Shown here one piece after another: positions 26,173-32,811 of a stretch of 32,811 nucleotides of DNA. The stretch's first letter is position 1; each line of letters begins with the position of its first letter. The stretch is from an uncultured Thiodictyon sp. (GTDB taxonomy: Bacteria > Pseudomonadota > Gammaproteobacteria > Chromatiales > Chromatiaceae). The stretch is from positions 1 to 32,811 of the forward strand of contig CAILVI010000360.1 of assembly GCA_903837595.1 (NCBI GenBank). Reading direction: 5' to 3'. The position numbers and the translations under genes were made by a program. A model generated the notes under the pieces. It saw only the letters and a program-made list of their open reading frames with translations. It ran no database searches and was not told where the DNA came from.

Positions 26173-26392
26173 GGAGTCTCGCTTTGACCTTGTCCGCCAC
26201 GTTCTCGGAGGCGCTGGGATCGCCCATCGGCGTAAAACTGCACACCTGACGATAGATCTCGGCAGGGCTCTTCATGCCGAGCGCCCGTTCCAGAACCTCG
26301 TTGACGAAATCCGACGGACTGACACCGAGACGGCGCGCCTCCGCGGCGAGGCGGGACTCCAGCAGTGGATCGACTTGGACACATAGCGTCAT
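26153..26392 (-). CDS. Ribbon-helix-helix-like antitoxin (VapB/CopG-like)
   Basis: This 79-residue protein precedes and overlaps the PIN toxin gene. The first 45 residues read like a ribbon-helix-helix DNA-binding unit: a short strand (TLCVQVDP) followed by two helices (LLESRLAAEARRLGV and SPSDFVNEVLERAL). The C-terminal part, rich in charged residues (ADKVKARLRENY), would wrap the toxin. GGGAGAG lies before the ATG. A dyad over the -10 box of the likely promoter (26492-26501) suits autorepression. The family name is tentative, as small antitoxins diverge quickly. Confidence 0.72.
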   Translation of the reverse strand: MTLCVQVDPLLESRLAAEARRLGVSPSDFVNEVLERALGMKSPAEIYRQVCSFTPMGDPSASENVADKVKARLRENYPG

Positions 26393-26491
26393 GGCGCTCT
26401 CCCGTGTTGCTCAGTCTCAAACGTGAAAATCCTGGCCCGCGGAACCATTCCTCGGGGCCAGACCGGACCCATATGACACAATCCCATGTCC

Positions 26492-26525
26492 TATAGCTAT
26501 ACTGCGTGTCGCATTCCCCTGGCAA
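26492..26525 (-). promoter_or_regulatory. Likely promoter/operator of the VapBC-like pair
   Basis: On the minus strand TTGCCA (26520-26525) is followed after 18 bases by TATAGC (26496-26501). The -10 box is half of the perfect palindrome TATAGCTATA (26492-26501), a suitable target for a dimeric antitoxin. The leader to the antitoxin ATG would be about 95 bases. Confidence 0.45.
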
Positions 26526-26771
26526 GCCTTGGCTCGGGCGCAGTCCAGCTCAGCGCGGCTGGCGACTCAAGCGCAAACCCTTTCGGACACAGGCAACATC
26601 TACCTTGACACCCCCAGTTCCGCGCGGCGGCCAACCGGTCGCTCCTGCCAAGGCTCCAGCCTTGGGCTCGACAAGAACACGCACCCCGGCCGGCTTCTAG
26701 TCCACCCCGCCGGGATGTGACCATCCGCAGCCAGCATCCCCGACCTGCTCCAGCGAGCTCGAAATCGCCCC
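26526..26771. other. Upstream region of the queCDE operon
   Basis: Together with 26393-26525 this is a gap of about 380 bases. Two plus-strand open frames of about 60 codons have no recognisable content. I searched by eye for a preQ1 riboswitch pattern ahead of queC and did not find one; AGCGAGC before the ATG is a weak ribosome site. The queC promoter was not located. Confidence 0.3.
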
Positions 26772-27467
26772 ATGAAAAATGCAGTCATCCTCTTGAGTGG
26801 CGGCTTGGACTCCACCACCGTGCTGGCCATCGCCAAGGCCGAGGGTTTCATGCCCTATGCCCTCTCCTTCCGCTACGGCCAGCGCCACCTGGTGGAGCTT
26901 GAGTCCGCCCAACGGGTCGCAAAGGCGCTCGGGGTGGCCGAACACGTCATCGCCGACATCGATCTGCACCGCTTCGGCGGCTCGGCACTCACCGCGGACA
27001 TCGCCGTGCCCAAGGGGCGCGACCCGGCGGCCATGGGCGCGGGCATCCCCATCACCTATGTCCCGGCGCGCAACACGGTGTTCCTGTCCTTCGCGCTAGC
27101 CTGGGCGGAGGTCCTGGGGTCCAGCGACCTCTTCATCGGGGTCAATGCGCTCGACTATTCGGGCTATCCCGACTGCCGGCCCGAATACATCGCGGCCTAC
27201 GAGCAGATGGCCAACTTGGCCACCGCGGCCGGGGTCGAGGGCCGCCAGCGCCTCAAGATTCACACCCCGCTGATCGCGCTCAGCAAGGCGCAGATTATCC
27301 AGCGGGGCCTAGCGCTTGGCGTGGACTACGGGCTCACCAGCAGTTGCTATGACCCGGGACCGGACGGGCGCCCCTGCGGCCAGTGCGACTCCTGCCAACT
27401 GCGGGCCAAGGGCTTCGCCGAGGCCGGCGTGGCGGACCCGCTGGCGGCCCGCTTTGGGAACGCCTGA
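26772..27467 (+). CDS. queC: 7-cyano-7-deazaguanine synthase QueC
   Basis: QueC converts 7-carboxy-7-deazaguanine to preQ0 using ATP and ammonia, the last shared step before queuosine-specific reactions. The 231-residue product has the PP-loop SGGLDS at 9-14, [36 protein letters not shown] and the zinc-binding cysteines 192, 202, 205 and 208 ([17 protein letters not shown]). Length is canonical. It starts a three-gene operon: queD begins one base after its stop, and queE overlaps queD. Together these three enzymes take dihydroneopterin triphosphate to preQ0; folE, queF, queA and tgt are not in the window. Confidence 0.96.
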   Translation: MKNAVILLSGGLDSTTVLAIAKAEGFMPYALSFRYGQRHLVELESAQRVAKALGVAEHVIADIDLHRFGGSALTADIAVPKGRDPAAMGAGIPITYVPARNTVFLSFALAWAEVLGSSDLFIGVNALDYSGYPDCRPEYIAAYEQMANLATAAGVEGRQRLKIHTPLIALSKAQIIQRGLALGVDYGLTSSCYDPGPDGRPCGQCDSCQLRAKGFAEAGVADPLAARFGNA

Positions 27468-27468
27468 G

Positions 27469-28563
27469 ATGGACACACAGCTCATCCACGTCGCCGCCGC
27501 GCCCTTCGAGGCCGCGCGCCGGGTCGCCATCCTCCCCGCCGGACACCGCGCCCGGCGTCTGCACGGACACAGCTTCCTCGCCCGGGTGCGGGCCGCGTTG
27601 CCGGCGGGCTGGGCGCCCTTCCCGGACGGCGAAACCGGCGCACTGACCGAGGCGCTTAGCACCTGTGTCGCTGCACTGGATTACCGGGATCTGAACGAGC
27701 AACTGCCGGTCCCGACCGACGAGAACCTCGCCCGCTGGGTCCGCGCGCACCTGCCCGTGCCCGGGATCAGGACGGTGGGCGTGCAGAGCACCCGCGACCA
27801 GGGGGCGGACCTGGACGGCGCGGACCACTGCCATCTGTGGCGGCGCTTCCGCTTCGAGGCCGCCCACCAGCTGCCGCGCGTCCCCGCGGGCCACCAATGC
27901 GGGCGGATGCATGGCCATGGCTTCGAGGTGATCCTGCACGCCAATCAGGACCTGGCGGGCCAGGACATGGGCCTGGACTTCGACGACCTGGGCGCCGTCT
28001 GGGCACCGCTCCAGGCGCAGCTCCACTACAGTTGCTTAAACGACATCGCGGACCTGGACAATCCCACCAGCGAACGGCTGGCACGTTGGATCTGGCAACG
28101 ACTCAAGCCCGCCCTGCCGGCACTCTCCTGGGTCAGTGTCTACGAGACCGCGACCGCCGGCTGTCACTATGATGGCGCCCACTACCGCATCTGGAAGGAA
28201 CAACGCTTCGAGGGCGCCTTGCGCCTCGCCGCCGCCCCGGCGGACGACCCGCGACGGCGCCTGCACGGTCACAGCTATCTGCTGCGCCTGCACCTCACCG
28301 CGCCGCTCGATGAGGTGCTCGGCTGGACCCTGGACTACGGCGACGTCAAGGCCCTTTTCAAACCGGTCTACGAACGGCTCGACCACCACCGACTCGACGA
28401 GCTGCCGGGTCTGCGCGACGGCGATCCGGGGAGTCTCGCCCGCTGGATGCGCGAGCGGATCGGCACCGCGCTGCCCGCGCTCGACCGCATCGACCTGCAC
28501 GAGACCCCCGGCTGCGGGGCGAGCCTGTGCTGGGGCGAGTTGGGACCGGCCCTGCCCGCATGA
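27469..28563 (+). CDS. queD: Three-domain QueD (6-carboxytetrahydropterin synthase) fusion
   Basis: QueD makes 6-carboxytetrahydropterin in preQ0 synthesis and is normally about 120 residues with one domain; this product is 364 residues with three. Domain 1 (about 5-118) has FEAARR and LHGH (His32, His34) but lacks the first zinc His (Arg17), the catalytic Cys (Ala28) and the Asp-His pair (Asp71-Tyr72). Domain 2 (about 124-238) has FEAAH (His133), Cys144, MHGH (His148, His150) and Glu226, but His186-Tyr187 replaces Asp-His. Domain 3 (about 242-360) lacks the zinc His (Leu251) and Cys (Arg262) but has RLDHH with Asp305-His306, and Glu345. One full site could thus form between domains 2 and 3. 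The ATG at 27469 is one base after queC. Confidence 0.9.
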   Translation: MDTQLIHVAAAPFEAARRVAILPAGHRARRLHGHSFLARVRAALPAGWAPFPDGETGALTEALSTCVAALDYRDLNEQLPVPTDENLARWVRAHLPVPGIRTVGVQSTRDQGADLDGADHCHLWRRFRFEAAHQLPRVPAGHQCGRMHGHGFEVILHANQDLAGQDMGLDFDDLGAVWAPLQAQLHYSCLNDIADLDNPTSERLARWIWQRLKPALPALSWVSVYETATAGCHYDGAHYRIWKEQRFEGALRLAAAPADDPRRRLHGHSYLLRLHLTAPLDEVLGWTLDYGDVKALFKPVYERLDHHRLDELPGLRDGDPGSLARWMRERIGTALPALDRIDLHETPGCGASLCWGELGPALPA

Positions 28564-29201
28564 GCTATAGCGTCAAAGAGGTCTTCTATACCCTGCAGGG
28601 CGAGGGCGCGCACACCGGGCGCGCGGCCGTGTTCTGTCGGTTTGCGGGCTGCAACCTGTGGTCTGGCCGGCAGCAGGACCGGGCAGCGGCGGTCTGCACC
28701 TTCTGCGATACCGATTTTCGCGGGACCGACGGCCCCGGGGGCGGGCACTTCCCGGACGCCGCCGCACTCGCCGACCGCATCCAGGCCGCCTGGCCCGCGG
28801 ACGCAGAGCCCGGCGGGACGCCCTATGTGGTCTGCACCGGCGGTGAACCGCTGCTGCAATTGGACCCGCCACTCATCGCGGCCCTGCATGAGCGTGGCTT
28901 CGAGATCGCGGTGGAGACCAACGGCACGCAGCCGGCCCCGCCCGGCATCGACTGGGTCTGCGTCAGCCCCAAGGCGGCGGCGCCGTTGCGGCTCCTGGCC
29001 GGCGATGAGCTCAAGCTCGTCTACCCGCAGCCGGAGGCACTGCCGGAGCGCTTCACCGCGCTCGCCTTTCGGCACTTCTTCCTCCAACCGATGGACGGCC
29101 CCAAGCTGCGCGCCAACACCGCGCAGGCCATCGCCTACTGCCAGGCGCATCCGCGCTGGCGGCTGAGGCTACAGACACACAAGCTGCTGGGCATTCCATG
29201 A
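28560..29201 (+). CDS. queE: 7-carboxy-7-deazaguanine synthase QueE
   Basis: QueE is a radical-SAM enzyme that contracts the ring of 6-carboxytetrahydropterin to 7-carboxy-7-deazaguanine. The 213-residue product opens with SVKEVFYTLQGEGAHTGR, typical of QueE. It carries the unusual long cluster motif Cys31-x14-Cys46-x2-Cys49 seen in one QueE subgroup including the E. coli protein. VCTGGEPLLQ and VETNGTQ follow, and HKLLGIP at the end is standard. The ATG overlaps the queD stop (ATGA), so production is coupled to the QueD fusion that feeds it. Confidence 0.95.
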   Translation: MSYSVKEVFYTLQGEGAHTGRAAVFCRFAGCNLWSGRQQDRAAAVCTFCDTDFRGTDGPGGGHFPDAAALADRIQAAWPADAEPGGTPYVVCTGGEPLLQLDPPLIAALHERGFEIAVETNGTQPAPPGIDWVCVSPKAAAPLRLLAGDELKLVYPQPEALPERFTALAFRHFFLQPMDGPKLRANTAQAIAYCQAHPRWRLRLQTHKLLGIP

Positions 29202-29274
29202 ACGCCGCCGGGCCGGCCTAGTCCAGGCCGGCCTTGGCCATCACTGCGGTTATGCCGGCGGTTGCGGCTACCCC

Positions 29275-29326
29275 TCGCGGCCTGGGGGCCGCTCCTACGC
29301 GGGTGGGAGCGGCCCCCAGGCCGCGA
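29275..29326. repeat. Perfect 21-bp palindrome, REP-like, between convergent genes
   Basis: Arms at 29275-29295 and 29306-29326 are exact reverse complements of 21 bases around a 10-base loop (TACGCGGGTG). The left arm plus TACG matches 19436-19459. It lies between convergent queE and the RlpA-like gene, so it could also stop transcription from both sides. The GGCCGCTCCTACG type of end is common in REP-like repeats of gammaproteobacteria. Confidence 0.7.
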
Positions 29327-29412
29327 AGAATGTTCGGCAGGAAACGATCAAGGCCCCCGGGCCGAGCAGATCACCGCGTCGGCAAATGAGCGCCAGACGA
29401 GAAGCTCAGCCG

Positions 29413-29838
29413 TTAGAACAGGTCGGCCAGGGTCAGGGACTGGGACTGGGACCTGTTCAGGACATCCAGACGGACCTCGGCCACGCCCTTGCGGGTGAGT
29501 CCGATCTCGGAGGCCGCGGCGCGCGACAGATCAATGACGCGACCCCGGGCGAAGGGACCTCGGTCGTTGATCTGCACCACCACACTGTCGCCGGAGCCAA
29601 CATCAGTGACCCGCACCTGGGTCCCGAGGGGAAGGGTGCGATGTGCAGCGCTGAGGGCGTTGCGGTCATAACGGGCACCGCTGGCGGTCCGGCGCCCGTT
29701 GAAACTATCGGCATAGTAGGATGCCTTACCCGCCTGGGAGGCGCCTGACTGTTCCTGAAGTAAACTTGCGCGAGCCTCGACTCCGACGCCGAGTGTGTAT
29801 GCCGCCAGCGCGGACGTGATCAGGGTTTTTTTCATCAT
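29413..29838 (-). CDS. RlpA-like double-psi beta-barrel protein
   Basis: This 141-residue secreted protein has the RlpA double-psi beta-barrel fold (about 38-130): GKASYYADSFNGRRTASGARYD, LPLGTQVRV and INDRGPF. RlpA proteins bind, and in some species cleave, glycan strands lacking stem peptides at the division septum. The N terminus (MMKKTLITSALAAYTLGVGVE) is a Sec signal with no lipobox cysteine, and there is no C-terminal SPOR domain. It is thus a short soluble periplasmic or secreted version, unlike E. coli RlpA. Lytic activity is uncertain. A double ATG starts the frame. A 14-bp palindrome lies about 100 bases upstream. Confidence 0.85.
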   Translation of the reverse strand: MMKKTLITSALAAYTLGVGVEARASLLQEQSGASQAGKASYYADSFNGRRTASGARYDRNALSAAHRTLPLGTQVRVTDVGSGDSVVVQINDRGPFARGRVIDLSRAAASEIGLTRKGVAEVRLDVLNRSQSQSLTLADLF

Positions 29839-30167
29839 AGCCAGCCGTTTATGTGGGCCGTCCTGCTCCCTCCTACCCGGGTAACGGGGGTGGGAAGTCG
29901 GTCGGTCGTTTGCGGATGGCGGGATACTAAGGGAAATCCCTAGCTAGGGAAACCCCTCATTTGCTCAAAAGGACACGCGGGAGCGGCACGTGACCTGGCG
30001 GCGTCACGTTTTCGTCACGCCATCCAGGCCCCGCCCACCATCCCAGAGGGCCTGAGTGTGCCCTACCCTCGCGCACACATCTTGCTCAACCTCATCGCCA
30101 CCGTCTCCAATAGGACCTCGCGTTGCGGCGTTCCCCAGTGTGAAGCGGCGGGTACCTCTGCTAAGAT
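29839..30167. promoter_or_regulatory. Divergent region between the RlpA-like gene and the UPF0175 gene
   Basis: There is no gene in this stretch of about 330 bases. It holds the perfect palindrome TCCCTAGCTAGGGA at 29937-29950, flanked by further GGGAAA/TTTCCC-like pieces, upstream of the RlpA-like gene. This is a candidate operator. I found no well-formed -35/-10 pair for either gene. Confidence 0.45.
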
Positions 30168-30189
30168 TATTCCCATCAGATATTCCCAT
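30168..30189 (+). promoter_or_regulatory. Two direct repeats ahead of the UPF0175 antitoxin gene
   Basis: TATTCCCAT occurs at 30168-30176 and 30181-30189, a 13-base period that is more than one helical turn, 11 bases before the ATG. The element is a plausible autoregulatory binding site for the antitoxin. GGAG right after it (30191-30194) is the ribosome site, so bound protein could also block translation. Confidence 0.4.
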
Positions 30190-30200
30190 GGGAGCTAGGC

Positions 30201-30545
30201 ATGGAGACCGTCAACGTCAGCGGACTCAAGAACAACCCCAGCGAGGCCCTGCGCAAGTCGCACCGGGACCTGGTTGTCGTCATGAACCGGGACAAGCCCG
30301 ATGCGCTGATGGTCGGGGTCGAACTGGCCGGCGTGTTGGACGCGAAGGGCGTCAGACCAGCGCTGGCCACAGCGCTGTTCCGTGACGGCAACCTGTCGCT
30401 GGCGCGCGCCGCCCGGTTGGCGGAGATGGCGCTGGGCGAGTTCGTGGCCCACCTCTCACGTCTGGGGATTGCCGTGGTGAATCTGAACGCGGACGAGGCC
30501 GAGCGAGACCTGGATACCCTGGAGTCATGGCTCGCCTCGTCCTGA
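30201..30545 (+). CDS. UPF0175 family antitoxin
   Basis: This 114-residue protein has a Phd-like N terminus (NVSGLKNNPSEALRKSH, then VVVMNRDKPDALMV) and a UPF0175 helix-turn-helix segment (about 55-90, with LFRDGNLSLARAARLAEMAL). UPF0175 proteins are usually encoded ahead of DUF3368 PIN-like toxins, and that is the case here. They probably neutralise the toxin and repress the operon. The gene overlaps the next one by 19 bases. The ATG at 30201 is preceded by GGAG. Confidence 0.82.
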   Translation: METVNVSGLKNNPSEALRKSHRDLVVVMNRDKPDALMVGVELAGVLDAKGVRPALATALFRDGNLSLARAARLAEMALGEFVAHLSRLGIAVVNLNADEAERDLDTLESWLASS

Positions 30546-31045
30546 CCGACGCAAGCCCGCTGATTGGGCTGGCGCGCATCGACGGACTGCCGTGGCTGGG
30601 CGAACTGTTCGGTGTGGTCTGGATGCCCCCGACGGTCCGCCGGGAAGTGCTGCCGAACCGCGGCTTGCGCGACGAGACGGCGATCCTCGCAGCCGAGGCT
30701 GCGGGCTGTCTGAAGCAGACCGATGCAACCCCCAGCGCCGTGGTGCTCCCCGACCTCGATGAGGGAGAGGCCGCCTGCATTCGTGTCGCCCTGGCCCACC
30801 CCGGACCCAGCCTGGTGTTGATGGACGAGCGCGCGGGCCGTGCGGTCGCCATGGAGCATGGCCTGGCCGTGGCCGGCACCGCGGCGATCATCGGGATGGC
30901 CAAGACGCGAGGGCTGATCGGCTCGGCGCGGGCGGTCTTTGCACGTCTGCACGGCTCCGACTTCCGAATCTCGGCGCAGGTGATCGAGACGGCGCTGCGA
31001 CGCGTCGGCGAGATAGAATCAAATCGTTGCGCAACGCGGGATTGA
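30527..31045 (+). CDS. DUF3368 PIN-like toxin
   Basis: This 172-residue protein is of the DUF3368 family, a PIN-like fold related to VapC ribonucleases. The start LVLTDASPLIGLARI holds Asp8; Glu40 (VRREVL), Glu79/Glu81 (DEGEAACI) and Asp100 (LMDERAGR) fit the acidic site. The C-terminal TAAIIGMAKTRGLI is typical of the family. It overlaps the antitoxin gene by 19 bases and is followed after 10 bases by a Fic gene. Toxin function is inferred from family and context; these proteins are less studied than VapC. Confidence 0.83.
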   Translation: MARLVLTDASPLIGLARIDGLPWLGELFGVVWMPPTVRREVLPNRGLRDETAILAAEAAGCLKQTDATPSAVVLPDLDEGEAACIRVALAHPGPSLVLMDERAGRAVAMEHGLAVAGTAAIIGMAKTRGLIGSARAVFARLHGSDFRISAQVIETALRRVGEIESNRCATRD

Positions 31046-31055
31046 GGCGAAGCCC

Positions 31056-32081
31056 ATGGTCGCCCCCTACTCACCACCCTTCGCGATCACCCCCGCCATC
31101 GTCACGCTCATCGCCGACATCGCCGAGCGGGTCGGCCATTATGCCCAGGCTGCGGATTCCGCCGCCGCCCTGCGGCTGCGGCGTATCAATCGCATACGGA
31201 CCATTCAGGGTTCGTTGGCGATTGAAGGCAATACCTTGAGCGAGCAGCAGATCACCGCCATCCTGGAGGGGAAGCGGGTGATTGCCCCACCCCGCGAGAT
31301 CCAGGAGGTGCGCAACGCGCTGCTGGCCTACGACCGGTTCGCGACCTGGAACCCGGACTTGGAGGATGACCTGCTCGCCGCCCATGCCCTGCTGATGGCC
31401 GGCCTGGTGGATCGGCCTGGCGCTTATCGCGGCGGTGGTGTCGGGGTCATGTCGGGTAGCACGGTGGTCCACATGGCGCCACCAGCCAGCCGCGTCCGCG
31501 GCTTGATGGAGAGTCTCTTCAGCTGGCTGCACGGTTGCGAGGTCCACCCCCTGATCGCCAGCTGTGTCTTCCATTACGAATTTGAATTCATCCACCCCTT
31601 TGACGACGGCAACGGGCGCATGGGTCGGCTATGGCAAAGCCTGATCCTGAGCCGCTGGAAACCGCTTTTTGCCGATCTGCCGGTCGAGAGCATCGTCCAT
31701 ACCCATCAGGACGACTATTATCGGGCGCTGGCTGACAGTACCCGCGAGGGCGCATCGACTCCTTTTATCGTCTTCATGTTGGGTGTGATCCGTGAGGCCC
31801 TGGGGGCCCACCCGACCGAACAAGTGACCGCACAAGCCACCGAACAAGTTCGGCGACTACTGGCGTCGATGGGGGACGGCTGCTACTCGGCCAAGTCATT
31901 GATGGTGCTTCTAAGGTTATCCCATCGCCCAACCTTTCTCTACGACTATCTGCAGCCGGCGCTCGCCGCTGGTTGGCTGGAACAGACACATCCGGACACG
32001 CCGAAGAGTCCCAGACAGCAATACCGTCTGACCCGGTCAGGACAACAGGTGGCACAGGACCTTACCCAGGACACCCTATGA
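31056..32081 (+). CDS. Fic family protein (AMPylase) with N-terminal inhibitory motif
   Basis: Fic proteins transfer AMP or related groups to target proteins. The 341-residue product has the complete core motif HPFDDGNGR at 180-188, with catalytic His180. In the N-terminal part the autoinhibitory motif [S/T]xxxE[G/N] is present as SLAIEGN (Ser53, Glu57, Gly58), so this is a class II, self-inhibited Fic. The preceding LRLRRINRIRTIQG and following TLSEQQITAIL are typical of this group. Residues about 260-341 look like a winged-helix domain ending in a QYRLTRSGQQ wing. GAGG lies about 11 bases upstream. It follows the DUF3368 gene by 10 bases, so it is probably part of the same transcript. Confidence 0.92.
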   Translation: MVAPYSPPFAITPAIVTLIADIAERVGHYAQAADSAAALRLRRINRIRTIQGSLAIEGNTLSEQQITAILEGKRVIAPPREIQEVRNALLAYDRFATWNPDLEDDLLAAHALLMAGLVDRPGAYRGGGVGVMSGSTVVHMAPPASRVRGLMESLFSWLHGCEVHPLIASCVFHYEFEFIHPFDDGNGRMGRLWQSLILSRWKPLFADLPVESIVHTHQDDYYRALADSTREGASTPFIVFMLGVIREALGAHPTEQVTAQATEQVRRLLASMGDGCYSAKSLMVLLRLSHRPTFLYDYLQPALAAGWLEQTHPDTPKSPRQQYRLTRSGQQVAQDLTQDTL

Positions 32082-32137
32082 TGGCCGGTGTAATCGCCGT
32101 AGTCTGACTTGACGGGGTATCATCGTGACGGACTACA

Positions 32138-32650
32138 CACCCCGGCGGATTCATCGGCGGCGTCTCGCCGGAAAACATCCTGCGTCACCGCCCGGTCCCG
32201 CGGAACCCCTTGCTGGTCAACGCCCTGGTGCGTCTGCGTCTGGTTAACCGCATGAACCTGGGGGTGCGCCGCATGTTTCAGTCCATGCTGATGGAGGGCA
32301 AGGCCCCGCCCACCCTGGCCGAGCAAGGCGAATCCGTGCTGGTGCGGTTCCGCAAGCAGCCCATCTCCGCCCCCTTCCGGCTCTTCGTCACGGACGAGGG
32401 CAAGGCCGGTCGCGTCCTGAGCGTGGAGCACTTGCTGGTGCTCCATCATCTGCTCGGGCATCCCGAGTTGGACACTGCCGCTGCGGCCCTCCTGTGCCAA
32501 CGCACCGACCCCGAGGCCCGCGAGTTGCTCAACGACTTGGAGACCGGCCTGGGCTATCTGGAGCGCGGCGGAACCGGACGCGGCACCTACTGGGCGCTCC
32601 GGCCCGATCTACACCAGCGCCTCGCCGGTTCCGGCCACCCGGAGCGCACA
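32138..32650 (+). pseudogene. C-terminal remnant of an ATP-binding RecG-like/AlbA_2 family protein
   Basis: From about 32138 the frame reads HPGGFIGGVSPENILRHRPV, then RNPLLVNALVRLRLVNRMN, and later LERGGTGRGTYWALRPDLH. These blocks match the C-terminal ATP-binding and winged-helix part of AlbA_2/HATPase_c_4 proteins. A stop (32126-32128) directly precedes the conserved start of homology, so the N-terminal half is missing. Homology also ends at about GHPER (near 32650), where a transposase fragment on the other strand begins. The piece is therefore truncated at both ends and probably not functional. A residual ORF with start at 32210 exists but begins inside the domain. Confidence 0.6.
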
Positions 32651-32811
32651 AAGCCGCTGCCATCGAGCACCAACCCCAGGGTCACCAGCGGGCAGTCGCT
32701 GCGCTTCTCCTTGGAATGTCCGCGCCGGGCTTTAGGGTTGGCGGCCGCCACACCCTCGAAGAAGGTGTTGGTCAGATCATAGAGCGTCACGGTCCAGTCC
32801 AGGCCGAACAG
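32640..32811 (-). pseudogene. Transposase fragment (IS4/IS1634-like DDE), cut at both ends
   Basis: Read leftwards from the window edge, the frame gives LFGLDWTVTLYDLTNTFFEG, a charged GHSKEKRSD segment and LVTLGLVLDGSGFVR. These are the hallmark of the central part of IS4/IS1634-type transposases, with the DDE aspartate in LYDLTNT. After GFVR the match stops near 32645, and the frame ends at 32587 in unrelated sequence. The upstream half lies beyond the window. The element is broken by junction with the ATP-binding gene remnant. Confidence 0.7.

Noticed and set aside
26526-26771. A preQ1 riboswitch ahead of queC
   Set aside because: I looked for the short hairpin with A-rich tail typical of preQ1 aptamers and did not see one; such switches are also uncommon for queCDE in this group.
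1-32811. CRISPR arrays, rRNA genes or a replication origin
   Set aside because: No regularly spaced direct repeats, rRNA sequence or clustered DnaA-like boxes were seen on reading the window.

Overview
The window is GC-rich bacterial chromosome with a gammaproteobacterial gene order: ndk-rlmN-pilW-rodZ-hisS-yfgM-bamB-der, tRNA-Cys followed by tRNA-Leu(UAA), and rhlE with RRM proteins. GC content, the high-GC M61/birA/coaX block and a glgC/gpmI carbon-storage neighbourhood fit a Chromatiales-like purple sulfur gammaproteobacterium. The class is well supported by synteny; the order is only inference, and no photosynthesis or sulfur-oxidation gene is present to confirm it.

Layout. 1-3497 (minus): an M61 peptidase, birA and a left-truncated coaX, overlapping each other. 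3690-7200 (minus): a nucleic-acid-binding block with two tandem near-identical RRM proteins, the DEAD-box helicase rhlE and an H-NS-like protein with a clear sigma70-type promoter. 7728-9077 (minus): tRNA-Leu(UAA) and tRNA-Cys behind a strong promoter, then a DHH-family phosphoesterase. 9341-17524 (plus): the conserved core cluster ndk, rlmN, pilW, rodZ, hisS, yfgM, bamB, der, many genes overlapping by 1-4 bases; ispG, often between rodZ and hisS, is not there. 17542-19387 (plus): an OLD/SMC-type ATPase plus a small TOPRIM-like DUF4276 protein, a probable defence pair. 19474-24444: glgC (minus), then gpmI, a DEDDh exonuclease and DAHP synthase (plus).

24546-26525 is accessory: a visibly AT-richer HNH endonuclease and a VapBC-like pair. 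26772-29201 is a tight queC-queD-queE operon for preQ0, the 7-deazaguanine precursor of queuosine; its QueD is a fusion of three QueD-like domains whose catalytic residues are distributed between domains 2 and 3. A stand-alone RlpA-like protein follows on the minus strand. 30201-32081 (plus) carries a UPF0175 antitoxin, a DUF3368 PIN-like toxin and a Fic protein in one compact unit. The right edge (32138-32811) is debris: the tail of an ATP-binding RecG-like/AlbA_2 protein joined to a truncated transposase.

The most interesting items are the triple QueD with a divided active site, the ATPase/TOPRIM pair inserted behind der, the RRM gene duplication that includes its structured 5' leader, the UPF0175-DUF3368-Fic unit, and a REP-like palindrome found between two convergent gene pairs.
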